Source: Metallyticus violacea (taxonomy: Eukaryota > Arthropoda > Insecta > Mantodea > Metallyticidae). Taken from it: a stretch of 64,000 bases of DNA. How positions within the stretch are numbered: position 1 is the stretch's first letter; each line of letters begins with the position of its first letter. Below, in pieces: positions 1-11,300 of this stretch. The translations under genes and the position numbers were made by a program. The DNA is taken from positions 32,150,001 through 32,214,000 of the forward strand of contig CM060843.1 in assembly GCA_030762175.1 (NCBI GenBank). The letters are read 5' to 3'. The notes below the pieces were generated by a model. The model was not told where the DNA came from and searched no databases. It saw nothing but the letters and a program-made list of their open reading frames with translations.

Positions 1-521
1 CAAAAATGCAGTCACAACATTTGCATCTTAGAGAATCAGACAGCTACCCACTGCCATGGTTATCATTTTGCTGCAGCTGCAACAATGGGTGATGCTAACT
101 TTGCTGTAGTCCCTAATTAAGACATGCTGTTTCCAGCACTACCAATAGGAAACTTAATATATAAAATTATATAGTGACTCTCATACTTTCACATACACTC
201 GTTCCTACTGTTATTCTTAAGCCACCTGTTTAGATAATAATTTAAATATAGAATCTAGAGTTCATTTTAATAAAATATTGTAACACAAAGTATATAATTT
301 TACCCAATGTACAATAATATATAATGTTCCTTTAAGAAGGACATAACTCTAATGCACAAGCAAGCACATATTCACATATACCCACACTCAAACTCTTGTG
401 CACATGGCCACATTCTTATATCCTTTCTCATTGATCTTTCTATACATATGCGTGTGCACATGCAGTTTATCAGTGACTTAACACTTTTTGCTAATGTTCT
501 TGATTAGCAAGCAACTTTATT
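1..521. other. AT-rich non-coding sequence (intron)
   Basis: Presumed intron upstream of the first visible PHF21A-like exon. A short open frame at 1-120 has no recognisable motif and no convincing splice sites, so I do not call an exon. Nothing else is recognised here. Confidence 0.5.
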
Positions 522-795
522 ATTTTATTTATGGATGCCCTTTACCATCTGAGATCTTCAGCATCCCATTCAATTCAGGGCATGAAATGACTGACAAATT
601 TTGCTCAGAGGCCTCTTCTTTCAGGCTTAAGATTCTTTTATGTCCATAAATCTATGACATGGGACCTACAGTTTTACTTCCCTTCTGAAGGAAGTCATAC
701 TTAAGCTTTTTATGCCCAAAAAAATCGATCAACCCTGGTCCATGATCTTGGGTCTACAAGCCTTTATGGTTACCACCAGGACTGACTTCAGCCTC
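522..795 (-). repeat. tRNA-derived SINE, family 1 (diverged copy)
   Basis: The reverse complement matches the SINE at 6604: the tRNA-like head (TGGTGGTAACCATA...), the central block with 'GAGGCCTCTGAGCAAAATTTGTC', and the tail 'GATGCTGAAGATCTCAGATG' before an ATAAATAAA end. The head is degraded, so RNA polymerase III boxes are no longer convincing. Confidence 0.75.
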
Positions 796-944
796 TGTAA
801 TTATAATTCATGGTTCATCAGAGAAGACTTTTAATATTATTCAGGGAAGATTCCTTGCATTATAATTAATATTATAGCTGTGCTATGGTATAGGATCTTA
901 GTGAGAATATTGAGAGGTAGTATTAAGGAAGTGAACAATGAATT

Positions 945-1212
945 GATTTATTTACAGATGCTCTTTATCATCTTAGATCATCAGCATCTCATTCAATTCA
1001 GGGCGCGAAATGGCTGATAAATTTTGCTCAGAGGCCTCTTCTTTCAGGCTTGAGGCACTTTTACATGCGTAAATCTATGAAGGGGCCCAAAGTTTTTCTT
1101 CCCTTTTGAAGGAAGCCATATTTAAGATTTTTATGTCTGAAAAAATCCATTTATCCTAACCATGATCTTGGATCTATGAGGCACTAGACCACCAGGACAG
1201 ACTTCAGCCTCT
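945..1212 (-). repeat. tRNA-derived SINE, family 1 (second unit of the tandem pair)
   Basis: Same family and orientation as the copy at 522-795, lying one repeat unit later. It keeps the body and tail blocks, with many substitutions in the tRNA-like head. Confidence 0.75.
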
Positions 1213-1538
1213 GTAACTATATTTCATTGTTTATCAGAAAAGGCTTCTGATATTCTTTAGGAAAAATTCCTTGCATTATAAGTAATATTATAGCTGGACC
1301 CTTATGGATAAGATCTTAGTGAGAATATTGTATTATAAACTCTCAGTGGTATTAAAGAAGGGGACAATGAATTTAAGGATGTTTTTATGATATTTTCTTT
1401 CATTTTATGCACAGGTTCTTTGGCCTTACATTCTTAGGCATAAATATGAATGCATATATATATATATATTTAAAAGTATTATAATAATATAAGACTGCTC
1501 TTTTAATGTGAGTCTATTAACTGAAATATTTCTTTCAG

Positions 1539-1651
1539 GCTTGGTAACTCGTGAAGTTCTATCAGAGCTACAAAACCGACGTGTAGAAAGAAAAAGACGT
1601 AGTACAGCCAACCACACACAATTTGTTTATGGAAGTTCTTGGGATGTTTCA
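1539..1651 (+). CDS. PHF21A-like: PHF21A-like exon (conserved basic segment before the PHD)
   Basis: Acceptor 'tctttcag' ends at 1538 and donor 'gtaagg' starts at 1652. The exon encodes LVTREVLSELQNRR, then VERKRRSTAN, closely matching the vertebrate [20 protein letters not shown] region. It starts two bases into a codon and ends on a codon boundary. An open frame continues into the intron by chance. Confidence 0.85.
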
Positions 1652-2316
1652 GTAAGGAAAACACTGAATAGTTTTACCATATACATATGTTCATTGAATT
1701 TATTAGTAATTATTATTGCACTTAATGTCAGAAATCTTAAAATGTTAATTGCATTTATGTTGCAGAAACGGAAAAAGAATAACTACCTTATGAGTGGAAG
1801 TTCCCCAATGGCTACCCGCAATTTAACCCGATCATTAAGATCTATTTCTTCCGAACTGCAACAAATGAAGAATCAAAATAAATCATCTAGCTCTCCTTCT
1901 TCTCCACCAGTGAATGGAATTCATCAAGGAGGTGTAATAGAATGTGTAGCCGCAAAAGCAAATGTGGTGCGTGTAGTATCAAATGAAAACTCTAGGCAGC
2001 TACTTGCAACACAGACTCCAGCACCGTCTCTATCCTGTGCATCAGGAACATTTTCACTACGAATCCCTGGACTGCCTGCCTCACTGACTATAGAGAGAAT
2101 TGCTACAGCTCAACAAATATGTGTTTTGTGCAGAAAGACTGGTGAGGTTTAGAAACTAAATTTGCCACTAAAAATTTTGCATTGCTTTTGCACAAGTAAT
2201 TTTTGTTCTTATAATGGAGGCTTAGAATAGAGTATAAAAATATAAATAGATAAACAAGAAGGGAAACTTCAATTTACAAATCTTCACATATTTCTTCACA
2301 TCTTTACCCTTTTTTA

Positions 2317-2365
<49 letters not shown>

Positions 2366-5300
2366 TTAATTGCCCATTGTAAATAAAGAATTAACTTCAA
2401 AAGTTAGAGTTTTAATATATACTTACTAAATTCATACTACATATTGTTATATCATTTTAGGAATATATTTCTTACAGGAACCTGTCTGTAAATGTTCCAA
2501 AATGTTCTCTTTTGGTGATTCCTAGACATGATGTTTATGTAATTAGTCTAAGTTAAACTGCAAGACTGCAGGGAACCTGAATACATTTAGTTTCTGATTG
2601 TGCAAATGCTAGCAAGTTCTTTTATCTACCATTGTGTTATTTAATTCATCATTTTGTATAGTAAGCAACCATTCTACTACAGTTTTCAAATTTTAAAGAG
2701 TTGGTTACATTCCAAACCATTCAGAAAAAGAAAGTTTGGTGACCAAGGAGGAAAATTAAAAAAAAATAAAAATGAACAAAGATGATAAGTTGGCAGTGAA
2801 AGCTAATTTAATATCTGTTATTTACAGTGAAATTTCTAAACTTTTCAGTAAAGGCCTCTTCATAAGTGGCTGACAATGTGGAAGTGTTTCAAGAAAATCA
2901 GAAGCTCAAAGAATAAAGTGAAAGGGCCGACAGCTTGCACAAATAACTATAGGAAATATTACAATATTTCAGTGCTTTTGAATTACATTTGATGAAAGTA
3001 TATTCAAGACAATTCATGAATTGTGCTGTTTCTTTGAGCCAGACAATTTGAAAGTATGAAGAGTTGTTGGAATTGATTCTCTGCATGAAAGGACCACTGG
3101 GGAAAATATCTGTGACACTATATGGAGAATCTTAAAAATTGATGACAGGCAACATTTCCAGACAAACCAAAATTTTCTTGTTAATCAGCAGTGCCTTTGT
3201 TCCAAAGTATTAAAAATAAAACAACATGCTCAAGACAATATGCAAAACTTTGAACTTCATTTGATCCAGAGGGCTTTCCCACCTCAATTGTTCTTCAGGA
3301 TTTGAACACTAAATTTTAAGACCAATTGTGCCTTCCCCTCCAGCATGGGTTATTCCTATAAGCGAGCCCCCACTCATTTGCCAGATTATGGAGAGGGTAG
3401 CAAACTTACTTATTGATCTTGCTGACTGTTGCAGTCACAGCATATTCTGATCCCATATGTGTGTTTTGTTGTTCGTTTCTTAATTCGACAGTATACAAAA
3501 AGTGCATTATACCTCACATGCTTACAATGGCACAGCTGTCTTATGTATGATTCATATGTGTTAACTCAGTCAACTGTGAAGTTCAAAGACTGTTTCAAGC
3601 AAGATTCCTTGGTGTAGACCCTCCAGATCAAATAACAGTCCATAATCTGTATAATAAATATCAGGAAACTGAAAGTGTCCCCCCATAGAAACCAAAAAAG
3701 CAGCATAGGATTCTTACCAAAGAAAGATTACTTGACATGGATGCAGTTTCTGATGAAAATAGAGATTTACATATGCATGTGATTGAACCTCAGGACATCC
3801 ACAGCAGTAACAGTGAATCTGAAAACATATATTTGACATTTTTTACTTGGTCGACATTACTATATCTAATGCCTACATTATTCATTCTTCATATGAATGA
3901 AAGGTGTCTCATGAAATTTTATAGAATGAAGAAATCTGATACAGAATACACAGGATTTGAATCCAGTATCTTTGAATCTTAAATTTGGAATATACAGAAA
4001 GAATACACACGCAGATAATCACATCAAAGCTGACAGTTTTAACCCCACAGCGCACAAACATGCAGTAATTAACAGTTTAACACACCGGCTAGTTAACCTA
4101 CAAATTAGCAAAGAAGAATATTTTAAAGAATACAAACAAATAGAAGAAACAGCAGTTAAAAAAAGTTTTAAAAAAGAACTAGTACATAAAAAGGTGCAGA
4201 AATTCAAGAGACAAAAACATATCAAAGAAACCACAACACTTTCAGCTACAAAAGATAAACTAATTTTTAAAAAATTCACATATCATTCATGCCACAAAAA
4301 ATTTCAGAATATTCTTAAAGATTTTAATATCAGGTTGGCATCGATTAATAGATTGAATGTTAAAAATTTACAGATGAAAATGTTAATGACAGTATTCCAC
4401 AAGCAGAAAAATCAGGTATTTACAAAATAAACTGTGCAGAATGTGAAAAAATCTACATTGGAAAAACAAAGAGAAACATAGGTACAAGGTTAAAGGAACC
4501 TTTCAGGAACATAAAGTACAAGCAAATAGAGAAATCAGCAGTAGCATATCATTTTTGGACACAAAATCACGACATAATAAATAAAGCATAATTATTAAAA
4601 TCAGTACAAGGACCTACAGAATTAGCAACCTGGGAGAAAATCTACATCTACAAATATAAGGACAGCATAATGAACTTCGACATTGCCGGGAATGAAAACA
4701 TAAACTACAAGTTTGTTACACCGCCACCAGAGCAGAATAAACATTCCCACAGCTCAATGAATGATCCAACAGTTGAACTTTAGCCTGGCTGAAGATGGGA
4801 ACTAAATGTTCTTGAAACTGGTTCCTTACATTATGAAAAGTAAGTGAAGCTTTAAGAGTGTGTAGTTCAACTGAATCATGCAATGATATCAATTAATACA
4901 GATCCATTGTTTATTTTCATTGCCCTTGAATTATAATCATGTAAGCATTTTTAAATTATATACCTATAGCCTAGAAAATTTTCCACTGTTGTGACTTTCT
5001 TCCAAGGAGAGAGGCTAGAACTCTGAATGTTGAAAATGTGTTTTAACCTTTTTGTAGTATATATTTTTAAAGATTGAAACTAAACCAGTGATTTTTCATA
5101 GAAATGAGTGTAATTTGTAAAGAAAGTAAATTAATATATTTGAAACACATTAGAACTTTTACACTAATCTACCCTTAATGCTTTAAATATATTTAAAAAG
5201 AAATTAAGAAATGTCAATTTTCTGCAGGTACATTAAGTATGTGCACTTCTTGTAATGCTGGGTACCACCCAAGTTGTGGGGGAGAGCTTAGCAAATGTCC

Positions 5301-8300
5301 ACAGTGCATTGTTAAATATGAAGGAGAGACTTCAGATCACAGCCAAGCAAGCAGTCCTGCATCTGCACCAAGCAGCAGTATGGTTATACAGTCTTGTGTT
5401 TCAGATCATAAGCCCATTATTAAAGGTATGGTATAATATACAAATTTATTAATAAATCAGTATCAAGTGAAATAAATAAGCCACAATTTTTTGAAATGAG
5501 TTAGGTGTGTGAAGGAGTTTCATATTTGATAGCATTATGATAATAGTTTAATTGATGGCAGCAGCAATAGTGTTGAATGTAAAAAGGAGATTGTGGTCCT
5601 GCATGTATCATAGTAAACTTAACATGCTTGACATTTATTATCTGTTGAGATACAGCTTATCTCTTAGGATAAGCTGTATCTCAAACAGGCAATGGCACTG
5701 CAATAAGCAAGTTACATGACATGAGAGAGTGTGTGTATGGTTTTTTGTTTTCCTCCCTCAAAATGAATGTAACTACAAAATGTAATGGGACTCTGTTTTT
5801 CTATTAAATAAAGAGCAATTGTTTATAATTGATATATGTATAACACAATCTGCTTATCAGTTCAAAAATGATCAGGGAAAAAATCCTGCAGCATTATGAG
5901 TTCTGGGTCATATAGGCACACATCATTAAATTTCAAGAAATTAATATTTTTAGAGTGCAAATACCAAGAAAACAATATAAGATTCAAATTGAAGAAATTG
6001 TAAATGACATCATCCATTGTTTGGAAAAATCTGTAATTAAATTATTACTTAGGCATTTTGGTGTTCTTTTGTGCAAGTGCTACAAAATGAATGGGATGCC
6101 CAAATTGTATCTGGGTGACACTGAACTTAACAGACAGGTTTTGTGACTGAATTTTGAACAAGGCATGTGATTGAAAAATAAACGTAAAACTTATTTTCTC
6201 ATAGCATGAGATTTAGTTCCATCTTTAGGGTTATGTGAGCCCAACAAATTAATGATATTGGTGCTCTGAAAAAACCTAATTCTTTATGAAGATCATCTCC
6301 ATTATCAGACTTTTTTTTGGTGCACTAATAGTCAATGTTTACAGGTACATAATGTGGTTTTACATTCCCTTTAAAATAGAGAGTTAAAGGAAGAGAGGAT
6401 AATTTTTACTTTTTTCTGCAGAACTGTCACCGCTCATGTTATTAGTGTTTCCATAAATTAAAGTTTTAAATAGAGCAGAATTATTATTATATAGTGAACT
6501 ATCTACTAGGTTAAATATGTCTACAAACTTGTTTTTATTTCCCATGCAAGCATGTACAGAATCCCCCTCAAGGGGCCTAAAAAGCTTTGTTGATTATGTG
6601 GATGGTCCTGGTGGTGTAGTGGTTACCATACTTGCCTCCTATACCTGAATCGCGGGTTCGAACCCGGCCAGCACCGATGGATTTTTTCGGGTTAAAATCC
6701 TAAGTATGGCTTCCTTCGGAAGGGAAGAAAAGCCATGGGTCCCGTGTCGTACATTTGCGGCACGAAAAAGAACCTCAAGCCTGAAAGAGAGGCTCTGAGC
6801 AAAATTTGTCGGCCCTTTCACGCCCTGAGTTGAATGGGACGCTGATGACCTGAGATGCTAAAGAGCGTCAATAAATAAATCTCATCTCTCATAATTTGTA
6901 CTGCTTGAAATAACATTGTACATATATTAATATTGTGTTCTGTCCATTGAATGTGTCTGAAGACATGTAATTACTTTTCCATTTGCAACATCCTTAAGGA
7001 AATTAAACACACAAGTTACCACTTTTACAGAACCCCTCTCTAATTGTTTCATCCCACAGAATATTTCACTTTGTTTTCTACTACATTCTATACAATCAGG
7101 TTATAGAGAAAATATATTTTATAAAATAGAGACTTTGCATTTGTTTTGTATCAGTACAATACCACTTTTAAGTCAAATTCAGCCTAAATGCATTTGTCTT
7201 CCTATGCTTCATCTCTGTTAATGTTTTTAATATTTTGGTTCAATTTGTTCTTCAGTGTGTCATCTTATGTTCTTTTCTGTGTTTTTTCATCTTCCTTCTC
7301 TTATGTAATATTTGAACACCTGAAGCATTTGGCTAAAACATCCTTCTTTGGTCTGTGGAAACTTAAATTATTGAAACCTGTATTAAATATTTTATGGCCG
7401 AACCAAAATCTCTTGGGTATGTGCCCATTGTTCAAGACATTCCTCCATATACATGCCATACATAATTGCAATTTTTAAATTTTCAGGCAGGTATTTCTTT
7501 TTGGATTTCTTCCTGGAATAGAGCTGAAAAGAACTGTACATTTTCAGGTATGATTTCTTATCTCCATTTTGTCTTTGAAATGTTTCAAACCAGGTTCATA
7601 GTGGCTTCTTTTCTCCTTTATTATGTTGTCATTACTTCTTTTCTTGGTGCTTTCAAACTAAAGGTAAATTGCAAAACAAATCTTATTGCAATAAGTAACA
7701 ATAACAACATATAACTTTTATTGGAGGAAAATGGTGCATTGTTGATTCAAAAATAACAAATTACAAATAAAATAAATCCTTTCAGGTGAGCATAATAAAA
7801 ATAAAATATTAGAGGCAAAAAAACATAACAGCCTTTTCTCTTCTTTGGTTCTTACAGAGATGATTACTTTGTAGAAAAGCCAATGCTTAACTCCTATTCT
7901 ATTGCATCTGGAAATATGTTTGTCTAATCGTAAGACAATAACAATATGGAAGTGCTCATAACATAAAAATGACAAAATTTGTGGTCATGTCAGTCTGACC
8001 CTAAGGTAGCAAATTATTATTCTATATTCTTGCTTAAAAGTGCTAAAGAATGTTAATTCTGCTTACATCTCGTCATATTTTGTAATGCTTAACATGTTTT
8101 TTATTTCATTTAATATATGCTCTGTTCTGATTGAATCTACTTACATTATCTTTACATAATATTAAGTCATTTTTCTTTCACATTATCATCTAAGATACTG
8201 TTTTTATTACCTCTCTTATCAGTTTATATACTCTATAATCTTGTCTCTCATATGTAGTATTCATTTATTTACTTTGTAGGGTAAGAGAAAGCCTTATAGC

Positions 8301-11300
8301 CTAAACTCTGCCAGAAAAAAAAAATAAATAAATAAATAAATTACTTATATACCAACAGAACAGAAATCAGGAATTTACAAAATAAAATGTGCAGATTGTG
8401 AACAGAGCTACATAGGCAAAACAAAAAGAAATTTGGAAATTTGGAGGAAAGAACATCTTAGGAATATTCGGTTTAAACAGGTGGATAATTCAGCAATAGC
8501 AGCTCACTTTTGGACCTAAAACTGGGAATTAAACTGCTGAAACATCTTCACAACCCATTGGAGTTATCCACTTGGGAAAAAATTTTCATATTAAAAAATA
8601 GAGAAAGCCTAATGAAGTTCAAGTTTTTTCCTCCTGTGGATGAATTCAGCAACTTCCTACTTCAACCAATGGAGGCCACCACAGGAACATCCGGTTGTCC
8701 AGCCATCGTTTCGAGTAACGGCGGTTCAGTGAGCAACTGAAGATGGGGGCGATTCTCCCGAAATGAGTCTTACTTTTGTATAAGTGAGTGGAGTTTAGTG
8801 TAAAAAATTAATATCTAAGTTTAGGTTATCTTTTAGATGTCTGCATGCTCGATGCTTACCTTGTTCTTTCAAATTTACGGAGAGGATTTTTTAAAAAAAA
8901 CAATTCTAGCTTCAGAGTAAATGTTGCACAATAGTAGCTCAAGTCTGCAGAAATACCTGACCACATTCATTATGCTGAAAAAAAATGGTAATGGAAAGGC
9001 AGGAAGAAAGTTCAATGTAGGTGAGAGTATCGTTTGCTTGTGGCAGCAACAGAAATTAGCATTATTTGAACTAAAGTTAATTGGAAGAAATTCACTGGTC
9101 CTCTCTAAGGAAAACATCCTGACATTGAAGAAAAAATTTTGGAATTGGTACCTGATAGGAGGAAAAATAGACAACCTGTGACTTGTGACACCATAAGAAA
9201 TAACTTTTTCTTCTTTGACCTATGCCAACTGTCCTGGCAACAGTGCGAGTGATGGCTTTTGTCCTACGTGCTCCAAGATATTATAATAATCCACTTATAA
9301 ATTCTATGTTTGATCGTTTTATGAAGAGAACAGGCTTATCTTTAAAAAGCCATACAACAAAATGCCAAAATCTTTTTTTATGATTTTAAATTACATTAAA
9401 TGGTACATTACTTTTGCATAAATATAATATTTTTACAAGTTGTAAAATGATTAACAATATATTTTGGAAATAATAACAAATTAAACCTACAAGCAAGTTG
9501 GGAGACTTTCATGCAGCAGAGTCAAAAGGAAAAATTATAGCTAGGTAATCACATACCTAGTCTTAGCCATAAATGCCCTCACAACTTTTGATGGTGGTTA
9601 CAAAAGTAAGAAAGCATTTGTAGTGAACATTCATGATAGAATGGCATGGTTACAAAAATTATGAAATATTACAGCGTTTATAAAATAGAGAAGTTAGTTG
9701 ATGATATTTCAGAATCCTGTAGAAGTCTGACATTTCTAAGAGGTTTGTGTGTCATACCATCCAGTGTTTTGACATTGTAATGGTGCAGCTATTAAAAGGT
9801 TTGGTGGATCTTATGCACAGAAATCATATATGAAAATAATCATTAATGATGCATGAAATGGGCATACCAAAAGATCCATATCGTGCACATTGTCATATTT
9901 AATTACCCTTCCCAAGTCACAGAAATCAAATTTTAATAGCTCCAGAGGGTTGTGGAAAGCATATTCATGTACAAACCATCAAAAAAGGAAACTAATGAGG
10001 ACTTTTGGCTCATATATTACATGCAAAGCAAGAACATCAACTTACCAAATTTTTAGCTCAAAGCAGTCCAGCAATTAGAAAGCAACGTTATATTTTTTTG
10101 CACTTTCACTTTTCTTCTCTGTAGTAACCTATTGCATATCATTCAGTTATGTTTTTCTTTTTATCAGCATTGGAAAATATGCCAACATTTGCCTTACAGA
10201 CACAAAGGTGTAAATCTGGTAAAAAGTTGACCTGGAACAGTGTGCTCAGACATTTCTGCAGACTCAGATTACTGTTGTACAACATTTACTCTGAAGTTAT
10301 AATTGGTTTTTTTTTTTTTTTAAATCTCCTCAAATTTGAAAGAACAATGTGAGTATTTAACATGCAGATATCTAAAAGATAGCTAAATGTTTTTCTGTAC
10401 CTATTGTCAGTCTGATAAATGAGACAATCATGATTTGGTCTTGTAAATTACTCCATGCATCCCTTTCTGACAAGGATTTTGTTATCTCTTCCCAGAGGAA
10501 GGAAAGTGAACATTTATTGCTTCTCCATTTCAGATTTAATAGGATGTTGGTTGACCACATTTCTTACTCTTTACTATAAAATTGGTGGGCTAAGTATCAC
10601 TCAAAAAGAAACCAATCATTCTTATTCACAACTTAACAGAAACTGATGAGAGTGAGGATTCCAGACACCATATATTTTCAATCTTAGCACAAGTGATATG
10701 ATGGTCAGATATCAATTAATGTGTTTCTATGAAACGGTGCAGTGATGTGATTTAAAGGCTCCAAAATACTCTGTCATATAACTTAAATGGGTTAAAGGTG
10801 ACCGAACCTGAAAGTTCACAGATAGTTCACTTCCTCAAAACATTAAGTATTAAAAAAAAAAAGTAAATTTTAAAGTAGAAGATGTACACAGAAGAGATCT
10901 ATTCACATACAAAAAGATTGTACTTTTGAGGCTCTCAGCTTTCAAATTGACAGTGTATCTGCTACAAGTTTATGAGAAGCTATTGAAAAGTATGTGAGGG
11001 TCTAAAGGAAATGTCATCTTGCTTCACTTGTAGTAGTATGTTTGTCATGATGATGCTAATGAGCTCATTTCTATGAGAAAGAGGTAAAAACTTCAACCAG
11101 TAGACAGTGGTCAAATGCTTTTGTAATATCTTTTCCTTATTCAGGACTGAAGCTTTTAGCAGGATTTGACACGGATTAGTTGGATTCAAATTATTCTGAA
11201 GTGGTTTGAGAATAATGGGTCAGGCTTATTTTCCCCTTTTGATTGCTCTTAATTATTGAAAATTGTTATTGTTGAGCCAATTGAATAAGCATCTGAAATG

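Larger units (their letters stand above)
522..1390. repeat. Tandem duplication, two units of about 420 bp
   Basis: Two diverged direct copies follow each other (about 522-944 and 945-1390). Shared landmarks recur at a spacing of 416-423 bp: the SINE core near 599 and 1022, 'gacttcagcctctgtaa' near 784 and 1201, 'ttccttgcattataa' near 851 and 1267, and 'gatcttagtgagaatatt' near 894 and 1312. Each unit holds one SINE copy plus the same flank, so a SINE-bearing segment was duplicated. This is not two independent SINE insertions. Confidence 0.75.

Noticed and set aside
1..120. Open frame at the window start, considered as an upstream exon of the PHF21A-like gene
   Set aside because: No acceptor visible, no donor in the needed phase, and no similarity to the family segment that should precede GLVTREVL.
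2870..3330. Possible hAT-type transposase remnant (ERTTGENICDTIW)
   Set aside because: Only one short stretch resembles the family; no catalytic or zinc-finger block can be read.
5255..5452. Second open frame overlapping the PHD exon
   Set aside because: It lies in another frame and lacks the cysteine pattern; the exon's phase and zinc ligands fix the correct reading.
6639..6821. Open frames inside SINE copies (also 35880-36191 and 57662-57979)
   Set aside because: They follow the SINE sequence, start in its body and have no independent support.
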